Assembly: GCF_022524485.1 (NCBI RefSeq)
Contig: NZ_JAKXMK010000010.1
Span: forward strand, 218,349-282,348
Direction: 5' to 3'
Length of the DNA: 64,000 bases
DNA from: Pseudonocardia alaniniphila
GTDB lineage: Bacteria; Actinomycetota; Actinomycetes; Mycobacteriales; Pseudonocardiaceae
Under the pieces are notes generated by a model. It had not been told where the DNA came from, searched no databases, and saw only the letters and a list, made by a program, of their open reading frames with translations. Shown piece after piece: positions 18,022 to 27,347 of this stretch. Numbering within the stretch: position 1 is the first letter of the stretch; each line of letters begins with the position of its first letter. The translations under genes were made by a program, and so were the position numbers.

Positions 18022-19535
18022 TCTCCGAACCATCGGGTGAGCGCGGTCCGGAGCGTCTCCAGGTCGGGTTCGCGGTCGGAGGATGCCCAGGCGACGTACC
18101 CGTCGGGGCGGATCAGCAACGCGGTGGGCCCGTCGGCCACCCGGCCCTCGACGAGATCGACGCGGTCGTTCCATCTCTCGGCCGCGTTCCCCAGCGCGCC
18201 GGAGAGGTCGAGCAGCACCGGGCGCGCGGTCTTCATCAGCTCCGCCAGGTTCTCCCCGCCCTCGGTCGGTTCGAGGTCCGGGGCCCAGCGGCCGACCAGG
18301 GGATGGGGTTCGGTGAGGCCCCAGTCGTAGCGGATGTCGGCGCCGGACATGAGCTCGGCGATGTGCCGGACGACCCGCTCCTCGCCCAGCAGTTCGGCGA
18401 ACAGCTCGCGTAGGGCGGTGATCTCGGCGCCCGGCGAGATCAGCGCGGACTGAGCCTGGGTGTGCATCACCACCCGCTCGCTGACCGGTCGCCGCTCGCT
18501 CTCGTAGGTGTCGAGCAGGTCGTCGGGCGCCCAGCCGCGCACGGTGCCGGCGAGCTTCCAACCGAGGTTCACGGCGTCCTGCAGCCCCAGGTTCAGCCCG
18601 GGGCCCCCGATGGCGGAGTGCACGTGTGCCGCGTCTCCGAGCAGGAGTACGCGGCCCGCGCGGAACGACTCGGCGAGCCGGGTGTTGCCGCCCGTGAGGC
18701 GTCGCAGAAGGTGCGGCCCGTTCCCCTCGGGAGGGCCCAGGGGGATGTCCGCGCCGAGCACCCGCCGGATGCTGGCCCGCATCTCGTCGAGGCTCATCGG
18801 CTCCGCCTGCTCGTCCGCGGGGCGGTTCCACTCGAGCGTCGTGACCATCGGGCCTCCCGCGAACGGCGCGTAGACGAACACGCCGTGGTCGGTGCGGAAG
18901 TGGAAGAACGGCGGGACGTGGACGTCGCCGGCGCGCACTCCGCCGGTGCCGGGGTCGAGCACGGACGCAGGCAGGCTCACGTGCGTCGACCGCGACACCG
19001 TGTCCTCACGGGTCACGCCCGGGAAGCCGATCCCCGCGAGCTTGCGCACCGTGCTGTGCCCGCCGTCGGCGCCCACGAGGTAGCGCGCCCGCAGCTCCTG
19101 GGTACCTCCCGGCGCGTTCACCTCGACGGTCACCCCGTCGCCGTCCTGGGCCATGGCGGTCACGTCGTGGCCGTAGCGCAGGTCCACCCCCAGCTCACGG
19201 GCGTGCGCTTCCAGGCGTCGGACGAGCTCGGGCTGGGGTAGGCCGAGGATGGTCAACGGGTTGTCGGGCAGTTGGTCCAGCAGCAGGGGCAACCCGCCGA
19301 ACACGAACCGCGGCGCCGGGATCGGCGGCCCTGGCATCCCGCTCAGCCGTTCGTAGAGGCCGCGCCGGTGGAGCATGCGCACGACCTGCCCGACCAGTCC
19401 GTTGGCTCGGTGCTCGTGGCTGCGTTCGGGCAGCCGCTCCACCACCACCGGGCGGACCCCTGCCAGCCGCAGCTCGCACGCCAGCAGGAGCCCGTTCGGG
19501 CCTCCACCTGCGATGATGACGTCCAATGTGGACAT
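18012..19535 (-). CDS. FAD-dependent aromatic monooxygenase (PheA/TfdB family)
   Basis: A 507-residue flavoprotein hydroxylase from ATG 19535, preceded by GAGGAG. The ADP-binding motif is IIAGGGPNGLLLACEL (residues 7-22), followed by the acidic strand end VVVERL. The second FAD motif is VLLLGDAAHVHSAIGGPG with LNLGLQDAVNLGWKL after it. This family hydroxylates phenols, aromatic polyketides or drugs using NAD(P)H and O2. It lies 83 bp downstream of a TetR gene on the same strand, so the regulator may act on it. The substrate is not evident, and no polyketide genes are nearby. Confidence 0.92.
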   Translation of the reverse strand: MSTLDVIIAGGGPNGLLLACELRLAGVRPVVVERLPERSHEHRANGLVGQVVRMLHRRGLYERLSGMPGPPIPAPRFVFGGLPLLLDQLPDNPLTILGLPQPELVRRLEAHARELGVDLRYGHDVTAMAQDGDGVTVEVNAPGGTQELRARYLVGADGGHSTVRKLAGIGFPGVTREDTVSRSTHVSLPASVLDPGTGGVRAGDVHVPPFFHFRTDHGVFVYAPFAGGPMVTTLEWNRPADEQAEPMSLDEMRASIRRVLGADIPLGPPEGNGPHLLRRLTGGNTRLAESFRAGRVLLLGDAAHVHSAIGGPGLNLGLQDAVNLGWKLAGTVRGWAPDDLLDTYESERRPVSERVVMHTQAQSALISPGAEITALRELFAELLGEERVVRHIAELMSGADIRYDWGLTEPHPLVGRWAPDLEPTEGGENLAELMKTARPVLLDLSGALGNAAERWNDRVDLVEGRVADGPTALLIRPDGYVAWASSDREPDLETLRTALTRWFGEPA

Positions 19536-19617
19536 GACGGTGCTCCTCACCTGGCGACGGCAACGGACACGACGAACCAGCCCAGGCACTCCTGGGCGTA
19601 CAGGGGTCAGGGACGGA

Positions 19618-20244
19618 TCAGGGCTGGGAAAGGCCGGCGGCCAGCCGGTCGAGTGACTCGCGCAGTACGTGCGTGAACGGCACCGGCGGGTCGGCGTTGA
19701 CCCACTGGTCGATCGCCACCCGTACAGCGGCCCACGCCGCGGCGGCGACGAGTCGTGGGTGGAGGTCGCGGGCGTCGGTGCCGGTTCGTTCGGCGACCGC
19801 AGCCGCGAGTTCGTGCTCAGTGGCGACGTGTGCCTTGAGGAACTCGCCCTGCAGCGAGGGGTGTTCCATCATCAGCCGGACGCCCTGGGTCCACGCGGGA
19901 TCGGGCGTGCGGCCCCGAGACCCCTGCTGATCGTGGTGGATCTGCGCGAGCACCGCCTCCACGATCGCCTCCCACAAGGGCTCGTCCGCAGGCCGGGCGC
20001 GCAGCAGTGCCGCGGTCTGCTTCGCCCGGTCGGCCTGCCGGGCCGCGATCGCCTCCGGGATGCTCGAGAAGTAGTTGTTGAACGTCCGGTGCGACACCCC
20101 CGCCTCGGCGGCGATGTCCATCGCCGTGACGTTCGCGAGCCCGCGCTCGACGGTGAGACGGATCGCGGCCCAGCTCAGCGCCGTGCGCGTCTCCTGCCGC
20201 TTGCGCTCCCGCAGGCCGACGTGAGGGTCGCCGTCCGGTTCCAT
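19618..20244 (-). CDS. TetR-family transcriptional regulator
   Basis: A 208-residue repressor-type protein from ATG 20244. The DNA-binding helix-turn-helix spans about residues 20-65 (VTAMDIAAEAGVSHRTFNNY). The C-terminal ligand domain includes a helix ending SLDRLAAGL. It is upstream of, and co-oriented with, the FAD monooxygenase gene. Two palindromes lie 20-50 bases upstream of its start, between it and the divergent MFS gene, and are its probable operators. Confidence 0.92.
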   Translation of the reverse strand: MEPDGDPHVGLRERKRQETRTALSWAAIRLTVERGLANVTAMDIAAEAGVSHRTFNNYFSSIPEAIAARQADRAKQTAALLRARPADEPLWEAIVEAVLAQIHHDQQGSRGRTPDPAWTQGVRLMMEHPSLQGEFLKAHVATEHELAAAVAERTGTDARDLHPRLVAAAAWAAVRVAIDQWVNADPPVPFTHVLRESLDRLAAGLSQP

Positions 20245-20263
20245 GCCGCCACCGTACAGAATC

Positions 20264-20294
20264 TTGCGCCTGGCGCAAAGATGCGTGAGACGCA
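20264..20294. promoter_or_regulatory. Paired palindromes, probable TetR operators
   Basis: TTGCGCC-T-GGCGCAA (20264-20278) is a perfect 7+1+7 palindrome, followed three bases later by TGCGT-GAG-ACGCA (20282-20294), a perfect 5+3+5 palindrome. The right arms share the motif CGCAAAG. They lie between the divergent tetR (start 20244) and MFS (start 20405) genes, where an autoregulatory repressor would bind. Binding is inferred. Confidence 0.6.
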
Positions 20295-20404
20295 AAGTTT
20301 GGGTGAAACGTCGGGTCTGGTGATTGCGCCTCCGTCGGCGGCGTTGACCTCGCTGATCACGGCGCTGACAATCAGCGGGTGATCGTGCTGACGCGATCTC
20401 CGCC

Positions 20405-21784
20405 GTGGGCCGGCCCGATCACTCGGAAGCTCCCTCGGTCAACGTCAGCGAGGTCGATTTGTCCGGAGCACGAGAGTCCATACGTGGGTCGGCGTGGCTG
20501 CCGCGCGCCCATCCCCTGTCCTGGGTGACGCTCGCGATCACCACGTGCGCGATCCTGATGACGGCGGTGGACGGCGGGATCCTCCCGGCCGTTCTGCCGG
20601 CCATCCAGGAGGAGTTCGAGCTCAACTCGACGCAGGCCGGGCTGATCAACTCGGTGTTCTTCGCCGGGCTGATCGTAGGAGCGCTGGTCTTCGGGTGGGT
20701 CTCCGACCGGATAGGTACCGGATACCGCCGGACCTGGACCTGGAACGTGGCGATGCTGATCGGCATCCTCGGGGGCGCCCTGACATTCGGCTTCGCCGGC
20801 AGCTTCGTGGCGTTCCTGCTGCTGCGCATCCCGATGGGGATCAGCCGGGGCGGATCGGAGCCGGTCAACGTCGCGCTCGTCAGCGAGTGGTGGCCCAAGG
20901 AGCACCGGGGGTTCGCCGTGGGCGTGCACCACACCGGCTTCCCGTTCGGACAGTTCCTCACCGGTGCGCTCATCGCCGTGGTTCTCGGTGTGGCCGGGTG
21001 GCGGGAGGCGTTCCTGCTGATACCGCTGCTCGGCATCCCGATCATCGTCGCGCAGACCTTTCTCGGCACCAGGCGCAATCAGCAGCGGGTCTACGACTGG
21101 ATCGACCGCCGCGGTCTCACGCGCCCGCTTCCGGAGCTCTCCGTGCGCCACACCGGGTCGGCCCTCGCTCCCGTCCGTGAGGCGTTGAGCAGCGCGAACG
21201 TCCGCTGGTCGGTCGTGCTGATCTTCCTCTTCCTCTGGGCGGAGGCCGGGGCCGTCACGTTCCTGACGGGGCAGTTGGTGGACCAGGGCATGAGCCTCGC
21301 GCTGGCGGCCCTGCTCTCCGGGGCCTCCGGGCTGACGGGATGGATCGGCCAGGTGGTGTGGGGCGCGTGGTCCGACCACGCAGGGCGGAAGTTCGCCATC
21401 CGGTTCCTCGTCATCGGTTGGGCCGTGACCCTGCTGGCGATGATCTTCATCTCCAGCCCGGCGAGCGCATGGATCGTCCTGCTCGCCTGGGGTCTGTTCC
21501 GCAACGCGCCCTTCCCCGTGGTCTACGCGCTGCTCATCGACTCGGTGCCGCGGTCGGCCGGCACGGCGATGGGCATCATGATCGGCATCGCGCTGGGGCT
21601 GTCGGGCGTGCTCGCCGCCGTCGTTTCCGGGTGGATCATCGACGGGTTCGGGTTCCCGGTGCACTACGTCGTGCTGGCCGTGATCTGCCTGCTCGGCCTG
21701 ATTCCGCTCGCCATGATCACGGAGACGGTGGACGACGGGCGGAGCGCCGGACAGGGCGGGATGACCACACGACCCGCCGGCTGA
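20405..21784 (+). CDS. MFS transporter
   Basis: A 459-residue 12-helix permease from GTG 20405. Helix 1 is about residues 40-60 and carries AVDGGILPAVLPAIQEEF. The loop 2-3 motif is GWVSDRIGTGYRR. A late segment reads YALLIDSVPRSAGTAMG. It resembles carboxylate/sugar-acid MFS porters. It lies 41 bp before the molybdenum hydroxylase operon on the same strand, which suggests it imports the hydroxylase substrate. Its start faces the tetR gene across the paired palindromes, so it may be repressed by that regulator. Confidence 0.9.
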   Translation: MGRPDHSEAPSVNVSEVDLSGARESIRGSAWLPRAHPLSWVTLAITTCAILMTAVDGGILPAVLPAIQEEFELNSTQAGLINSVFFAGLIVGALVFGWVSDRIGTGYRRTWTWNVAMLIGILGGALTFGFAGSFVAFLLLRIPMGISRGGSEPVNVALVSEWWPKEHRGFAVGVHHTGFPFGQFLTGALIAVVLGVAGWREAFLLIPLLGIPIIVAQTFLGTRRNQQRVYDWIDRRGLTRPLPELSVRHTGSALAPVREALSSANVRWSVVLIFLFLWAEAGAVTFLTGQLVDQGMSLALAALLSGASGLTGWIGQVVWGAWSDHAGRKFAIRFLVIGWAVTLLAMIFISSPASAWIVLLAWGLFRNAPFPVVYALLIDSVPRSAGTAMGIMIGIALGLSGVLAAVVSGWIIDGFGFPVHYVVLAVICLLGLIPLAMITETVDDGRSAGQGGMTTRPAG

Positions 21785-21824
21785 CGGCCGCCTCGCCCCT
21801 CCGGAGAGGCCTAGTCTGAAGCGA

Positions 21825-24182
21825 GTGAGCGACCTTCCTGAGCGCCGTACACCCGTCCAGCCTCCGGTGTCGCCGCCCCCTACCACCACCCACGTTCCCG
21901 AGGGAGCGCAGTCGTGGATCCTGGGGAGACGGGAGGATGCCCGGCTGATCACCGGTGCGGGCCGCTACGTCGGTGACCTCGACGTCGCAGACTGCCTCGA
22001 CGTCACATTCGTGCGCAGCAGGGTCGCGCACGGGCGGCTGCTCCGCGTCGACACGAGCGCGGCGGCCGAGGTCGACGGGGTGCTCGGCGCGTGGAGCGCG
22101 GCCGACCTGGGCGACGAACTGACCTACGTGCCGCCGTTCCGTCCCACGGGTGGGCCCGACATGCGTCGGGTCCCGGCGCTCGCGGACGGACGGGTGCGCT
22201 ACGTCGGGGAGCCGGTGGCCGTCGTCCTCGCCGCCGACCGCTACCTCGCGGAGGACGGTGCCGACGCCGTGCGGGTGGACATCGACCCGCTGCCCGTGCT
22301 CGTCGACCCCGGGGCGGCCGCAGCGTCCTCCACCTGGCTCTTCGACGAGGTCGACAACGTCGTCTCCGACATGGAGTTCGGCGATCCCGTTCCCGACGAG
22401 GTGTGGCAGCAGGCTCACGTCGTCGTCGAGGGCGTGTACCGGCAGCCGCGGCTGGCTCCCACACCGATGGAGCCCCGTGCGATCCTCGCCGTGCCCGAGA
22501 CGGACGGACGGCTGACGGTCTGGGTCTCCCACCAGGCGCCCCACCGGCTGCACCAGGACCTGGCCACGGCGCTGGAACTGGACGCCGAGCGGATCAGGGT
22601 GCGCGTGCCGGACAGCGGCGGAGCCTTCGGTGCGAAGAGCGGCACGTTCCCCGAGTACCTGTCCGTGGTGCGGCTGGCGCTGCAGTTCGGCCGGCCGGTC
22701 CGATGGCTCGAGGACCGCGCCGAGACGCTGCCGGGCGCCACGCACGGGCGAGGTCAGAACCAGCGGGTGCGCATCGCGGCCGACGCGAACGGCCGGATGC
22801 TCGCACTGTCGCTCGAGGTGGACGCCGACATCGGCGGCTACCCGACCGGGGGGTTCTTCAACGCCGAGACCGGGCAGGCCGCAGGTGGGGTGTACCGCAC
22901 CCCGATGGTCCATGCCCGGATCCGCACCGTGGTCACCAACACCACGCCCACCGCGCCCTACCGCGGCGCGGGGCGCCCCGAGCAGGTCTACGCGGTGGAG
23001 CGCACGGTCGATCTTCTCGCCCGCAGGCTCGGGATGGATCCGGCGCAGCTGCGGCGGCGCAACTTCATCCCGCCGGAGGCGTTTCCGTACGAATCACCGA
23101 CCGGCCGGCGCTACGACAGCGGGCAGTACGAGTTGGCACTGGACAGGGCGCTGGAGTTGGTCGACTACGCGTACTGGCGGGAGGAGCAGCAGCGGCGTCG
23201 CCGGTCGGGCAGCGAGTGGCCGCTCGGCGTCGGGATCTGCAGCTTCGCGGAGCGTTCGGGGCTCGAACAGAAGCCCATGGCGAACGAGTGGGCGGCCCTG
23301 TCCGTCGAGCCCGACGGGAGCGTCACCGCACGCATCGGCACCTGCTCCACGGGTCAGAGTCACGAGACCGTCTTCCCCGAGCTCGTGGCCCGCACTCTCG
23401 GCATCCCGGCGCACAACGTGTCCCTCGTCCAGGCGGACACCGACGAGGTGCCACAGGGCATCGGTACGTTCGGGAGCCGGTCGATGCAGGTCGGCGGCGC
23501 GGCCCTGCACCAGGCAGCGCGGGATCTGATCGCGGAGGCGAAGCGGCGCGCCGTCGAGCCGGCAGGCGGCGACGCCGACTACGCGAACGGCGTCGTCAGC
23601 ACCGGGGAGCGCAGCTGGACGCTCGGGGAGTTGGCGAACGCCTCGCCCGAACCGCTGCGGGTCGAGGGCGTCTACGACGGCCCGGCGGCCTTCCCGTTCG
23701 GCGCGTACGTGGCCGTGGTCGAGGTCGACCGGGAGCTGGGCAACGTGCGCGTGCTGCGCCTCGTCGCGGTGGACGACTGCGGCGTGGCGATCGACCACCA
23801 GATCGTGGAGGACCAGACGCGCGGGGGCATCGTGCAGGGGCTCGGGCAGGCGCTGTACGAGGAGATGCCCTTCGACGACGAGGGCAGGCCGCAGGCCGAC
23901 AACCTGCTCGACTACCTGCTGCCGACGATCGGTGAGCTCCCACCGCTCACTCTCGACACCACCGTCACGCCCAACCCGAACAGCGCGCTCGGTGCCAAGG
24001 GCGCGGGTGAGGCCGGATGCATCGGCACGCCCCCCGCGATCGTCAACGCCGTGATCGACGCGCTGGGACCGTCGGCCACGGGCACCGGAACCGCGGAGAC
24101 GGACATCGGTGGCGTCCAGCTTCCGCTGACACCGGAGGCGTGCTGGATGGCGAGCGGCCGGCAGGAGGTGGGCGTGCGATGA
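21825..24182 (+). CDS. Molybdenum hydroxylase large subunit (xanthine dehydrogenase/CO dehydrogenase-like)
   Basis: A 785-residue molybdopterin-cytosine-dinucleotide-binding subunit from GTG 21825. Motifs are the domain start SWILGRREDARLITGAGRYV, the segment SGGAFGAKSG and the active-site loop PYRGAGRPE (Tyr379 to Glu386). The AYRGAGR type of loop marks the form II (CoxL-like) group rather than true form I CO dehydrogenase, which has AYxCSFR. The C-terminal GAKGAGEAGCIG contains the conserved active-site Glu. It forms an operon with the FAD and 2Fe-2S subunit genes. It likely oxidises an N-heterocycle, aldehyde or purine-like compound; the substrate is unknown. Confidence 0.94.
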   Translation: MSDLPERRTPVQPPVSPPPTTTHVPEGAQSWILGRREDARLITGAGRYVGDLDVADCLDVTFVRSRVAHGRLLRVDTSAAAEVDGVLGAWSAADLGDELTYVPPFRPTGGPDMRRVPALADGRVRYVGEPVAVVLAADRYLAEDGADAVRVDIDPLPVLVDPGAAAASSTWLFDEVDNVVSDMEFGDPVPDEVWQQAHVVVEGVYRQPRLAPTPMEPRAILAVPETDGRLTVWVSHQAPHRLHQDLATALELDAERIRVRVPDSGGAFGAKSGTFPEYLSVVRLALQFGRPVRWLEDRAETLPGATHGRGQNQRVRIAADANGRMLALSLEVDADIGGYPTGGFFNAETGQAAGGVYRTPMVHARIRTVVTNTTPTAPYRGAGRPEQVYAVERTVDLLARRLGMDPAQLRRRNFIPPEAFPYESPTGRRYDSGQYELALDRALELVDYAYWREEQQRRRRSGSEWPLGVGICSFAERSGLEQKPMANEWAALSVEPDGSVTARIGTCSTGQSHETVFPELVARTLGIPAHNVSLVQADTDEVPQGIGTFGSRSMQVGGAALHQAARDLIAEAKRRAVEPAGGDADYANGVVSTGERSWTLGELANASPEPLRVEGVYDGPAAFPFGAYVAVVEVDRELGNVRVLRLVAVDDCGVAIDHQIVEDQTRGGIVQGLGQALYEEMPFDDEGRPQADNLLDYLLPTIGELPPLTLDTTVTPNPNSALGAKGAGEAGCIGTPPAIVNAVIDALGPSATGTGTAETDIGGVQLPLTPEACWMASGRQEVGVR

Positions 24183-25090
24183 AACCCGCACCTTTCGACT
24201 ACGTGGCACCGACCGCGCTCCCCGACGCCGTTGCTGCTCTCGCCGAGCGACCAGAGACGGCCCGCGTGCTGGCCGGTGGCCAGAGCCTGGTGCTGGAGAT
24301 GCACTACCGCCGCGAGCGGCCCGCCCTGCTCGTCGACATCAACAACGTGCGCGGCCTCGATGCGATCACGGTGGACGGTGACGCGCTGCGCGTCGGTGCT
24401 CTCGCCCGGCACCGTGCCTTCGAGACACCGAGCGTGGCACCGGGGGCTCTGGGCCGGCTCCTGAGCAGGGTCAGCCCGTTCATCGCGCACCCGCCGGTAC
24501 GTGCACGCGGCACCATGGCCGGCAGCCTGGCCTGGGCCAATCCCGCGTCCGAATGGTGCGCCACGGCCGTCGCCCTGGACGCCGCGATCGAGCTGACCGG
24601 GCCCGCCGGCACTCGCACGATGGTGGCCGGCGACTACTTCCTCGGTCCTTTCCGGACGGCGCGGCAGCCGGACGAGATCCTGACGTCCGTGCGGCTCCCG
24701 CTGTTGCCGGGGCCCGTCGGGGAGGCGGACGTGGTCGGCGTCGGCTTCTGCGAGCAGCACCGCACACACGCCAGCTTCGCCCAGGTCGCGGTTGTGGCGG
24801 TGCTGGCACTGCGGCGCGGCGTGATCACCGGCGCCCGGCTCGGGCTGGCCGGGGCGGCCGATCGCCCGATGCGCGCGCATGACGCGGAGCGTCATCTGGT
24901 CGGCCGGGACGCCGAGCCGGATGTGTTCACGCGGGCCGCCGAACTCACCGTGGCAGCTGCCGCTCCGCTTCCGGAGCCGCACGCGGGGGTCGAGTACAGG
25001 CGGAACGCGATCGGTGTGCTCGTCCGGCGGGCGCTGACGCAGGCACGCGAGGACAGCGAGGTCAACGGCGAGAGGCGGGCGGAACGATGA
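24179..25090 (+). CDS. Molybdenum hydroxylase FAD-binding subunit
   Basis: A 303-residue CoxM-like subunit that passes electrons from the iron-sulfur subunit to the acceptor. ATG 24179 overlaps the preceding stop as ATGA, showing translational coupling. The two FAD motifs are present: AGGQSLV (in the segment about 32-38) and RGTMAGSLAWANPASEW (about 108-124). An open frame upstream to 24017 is inside the large-subunit gene and is not used. Length is normal for the family. Confidence 0.94.
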   Translation: MKPAPFDYVAPTALPDAVAALAERPETARVLAGGQSLVLEMHYRRERPALLVDINNVRGLDAITVDGDALRVGALARHRAFETPSVAPGALGRLLSRVSPFIAHPPVRARGTMAGSLAWANPASEWCATAVALDAAIELTGPAGTRTMVAGDYFLGPFRTARQPDEILTSVRLPLLPGPVGEADVVGVGFCEQHRTHASFAQVAVVAVLALRRGVITGARLGLAGAADRPMRAHDAERHLVGRDAEPDVFTRAAELTVAAAAPLPEPHAGVEYRRNAIGVLVRRALTQAREDSEVNGERRAER

Positions 25091-25584
25091 CAGGGCGCAC
25101 TCCGATACGCCTCACGGTCAACGAGACCGCGTACGACGTGACGGTCGAGCCGCGGCGGGTGCTGGCCGACGTGCTGCGCGACGACTGTGGCCTCACCGGC
25201 ACCAAGCTCGGCTGCGAGCACGGAGTCTGCGGCTCGTGCACCGTCCTGGTGGACGGCGAGGGCGTGCGTTCGTGCCTGATGTTCGCGGTGCAGTGCGCGG
25301 GCCGCGACATCCGTACGGTCGAGGGACTCGCGGCGGACGGCCGGCTGCACGCTTTCCAGGAGGCGATCTCCGCCGAGCATGGGCTGCAGTGCGGTTTCTG
25401 CACCGCCGGGTTCGTGATGCTCGTGGTCGGGGCCCTGGAGGAGGAGCCGGCGATCGCCGAGGACCCCGAGCGTCTCGACGGGCTGCTGAGCTCGAACCTC
25501 TGCCGCTGCACCGGCTACGAGGGCATCCGTCGCGCCGTGCTGCGCGCGTACGGCAAGAAGGGCGCGGGCGAGAACGGCACCTGA
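25087..25584 (+). CDS. Molybdenum hydroxylase 2Fe-2S subunit
   Basis: A 165-residue CoxS-like subunit carrying two [2Fe-2S] clusters. The plant-type cluster ligands are Cys43, 48, 51 and 63 (GCEHGVCGSCTVLVDG). The helical-domain cluster ligands are Cys102, 105, 139 and 141 (QCGFCTAGFV and NLCRCTGYEGI). ATG 25087 overlaps the FAD-subunit stop as ATGA. The gene order large-FAD-FeS differs from coxMSL. No CoxDEF or XdhC maturation gene lies in the window. Confidence 0.95.
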   Translation: MTGRTPIRLTVNETAYDVTVEPRRVLADVLRDDCGLTGTKLGCEHGVCGSCTVLVDGEGVRSCLMFAVQCAGRDIRTVEGLAADGRLHAFQEAISAEHGLQCGFCTAGFVMLVVGALEEEPAIAEDPERLDGLLSSNLCRCTGYEGIRRAVLRAYGKKGAGENGT

Positions 25585-25895
25585 GGGTTCTCCGGTCCGG
25601 CGCTGAATCTCCCGCCTGCTTCTCGGCGCCCTCGACGTGGATTTCGGCACTTGACGGGCACCTGCTCCTGCCGCTGCTCCACTCGGCCGAAGAACGAGCC
25701 GTCCGAACCGGCTACCGGTCCTGCCCGAAGGAGCAAAAGCTGCGAAATCGGAGGCAGTTAGTTGCTTCGGGTGGATTGCCCGGGGCAGGTGATGCGTTGG
25801 GCTGACCCAGGGGCGGACTTCGGGGGCTCGTTTCGGAGGAGGGCACAGCGGTTGATTCGTCGTCGACAACCTGCTGGTAGCTCCGGGGCGCCCTC
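25585..25895 (+). other. Intergenic stretch between the 2Fe-2S subunit and MFS genes
   Basis: About 310 bases. No credible coding frame, repeat or clear terminator was found. It probably carries the promoter of the following MFS gene, but no strong -35/-10 pair was recognised. Confidence 0.45.
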
Positions 25896-27347
25896 ATGAC
25901 GAACCCGGCCTCGTCGAAGGAATCCCGTGAATTGAGGGACCGGGCCGGCCAGGAGCTGGCCTCGTCGCTTGATTGCATCCCGTTCCGGCGGGCCCACGTA
26001 CTCGTAGTGGTGTTGGTCGCGGTCGGCACGCTGATCAATGCGATCGAGGAGTACAACGTCGGCCTGGCAGCGCCGCTGATCGCGAGCGAGTGGTCGTTGT
26101 CCCACGTCCAGGTGGGTCTGCTGACCACTCTGACGTTCGCCGGCATGGCGATCGGGTCGCTGATAGCCGGTGTCACCGCCGATCGCTACGGGCGGCGCGT
26201 GACCTACACCTACAACTTCGCGCTCTACACGGTGGGCGCGCTGCTCGCCGCGTTCTCCCCGAGTTTCGGCTGGTTGCTCGCCGCCCGGTTCATCGTCGGG
26301 ATCGGACTCGGCGGGGAGACGAACACGGCGCTCACCCTCGTCGCGGAACTGATGCCCACCAGGTTCCGGGGCGCCGCGGTGGCCACGGTGAACGTCGCGG
26401 GCGGCGGCCTGGGGATCTTTGCCTCATCCGCGTTGGCCGCCCTCATGCTCGGCCCGCTGGAGTCGGCGCTGGGCGGCCCCGAGGTCGCATGGCGCTGGTT
26501 GCTCGGGGTGCTGGCCATCCCCGCGCTGCTGGTGTTCGTCTACCGCTGGTTCCTGCCGGAGTCGCCCCGCTACCTGCTCGTGGCGGGCCGGGTCGACGAC
26601 GCGAACAAGGTGCTCACCAGGCTTGCCGCGAACCGGCTGCGCGCCGTGCACGGCATGAAAGCCACCAGGTACATCGGCGGGCCGGAGGGCACGCGGCTAC
26701 CCCGGCAACGGGTGCGGCTCGCCGAGGTGTTCGAGGGCCGGTTGGCTCGCAACACGCTGGTGATCTGGGTGGTGTCGGCGATGACGTTCGGCGCGCAGGT
26801 GGCCGTCACGGTCTTCATGCCGACCCTGCTGGTCTCCCGCGGCCTCGAAATCTCCACAGCGCTCGTCTACACCATGTTCATCAACGTCGGCGGGCTGCTG
26901 GGAGCCCTGCTGGCCACCGCCTTCGGTTACTGGTTCAGGCGCCGGGTGGTGCTCGGCTACGGCGCACTCGTCGCGGTCGTCGTCGCGGGGGCGCTCGCCG
27001 GTTCGTCGAGCCTGGTCATGGTGCTCGTGCTGGGCGGCCTGCTTCAGCTGATGTTCATCCTGCTCAACACCACGACCTTCATCTGGGCACCCGAGCTCTA
27101 CCCGACACGGGTGCGGGCGTTCGGCACCGGCGCGATGGTGACGGTGTTCCTGCTGGCCGCGTCGATCGCTCCGCTGGTGGCCGGGGCCGTCGCCGACGCG
27201 ACCGGCGCCGTCGGTGTGTTCGTCATGGTCGGCGTGATGTACGTGATCATGGCCGCGACGGTGTGGTTCGGCCCCGAGACCCAGGGGTTGTCGCTGGAAG
27301 AGGCCAGCGAGGGGCGGGTCGGGGATACCGATCTCGGCGGTCGCTGA
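25896..27347 (+). CDS. MFS transporter (sugar-porter/aromatic-acid type)
   Basis: A 483-residue permease from ATG 25896. It has an approximately 35-residue N-terminal tail and 12 helices. Helix 1 contains the acidic NAIEEYNVGLAAPLI. Loop 2-3 is AGVTADRYGRR. The helix 4-5 region has GIGLGGETNTALTLVAEL and PTRFRGA. The central WFLPESPRYLL and late APELYPTRVRAFGTG are typical of the SP/MHS-like group with substrates such as sugars, aromatic acids or organic acids. It follows the molybdenum hydroxylase operon and may work with it, although 311 bp separate them. Confidence 0.92.
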   Translation: MTNPASSKESRELRDRAGQELASSLDCIPFRRAHVLVVVLVAVGTLINAIEEYNVGLAAPLIASEWSLSHVQVGLLTTLTFAGMAIGSLIAGVTADRYGRRVTYTYNFALYTVGALLAAFSPSFGWLLAARFIVGIGLGGETNTALTLVAELMPTRFRGAAVATVNVAGGGLGIFASSALAALMLGPLESALGGPEVAWRWLLGVLAIPALLVFVYRWFLPESPRYLLVAGRVDDANKVLTRLAANRLRAVHGMKATRYIGGPEGTRLPRQRVRLAEVFEGRLARNTLVIWVVSAMTFGAQVAVTVFMPTLLVSRGLEISTALVYTMFINVGGLLGALLATAFGYWFRRRVVLGYGALVAVVVAGALAGSSSLVMVLVLGGLLQLMFILLNTTTFIWAPELYPTRVRAFGTGAMVTVFLLAASIAPLVAGAVADATGAVGVFVMVGVMYVIMAATVWFGPETQGLSLEEASEGRVGDTDLGGR

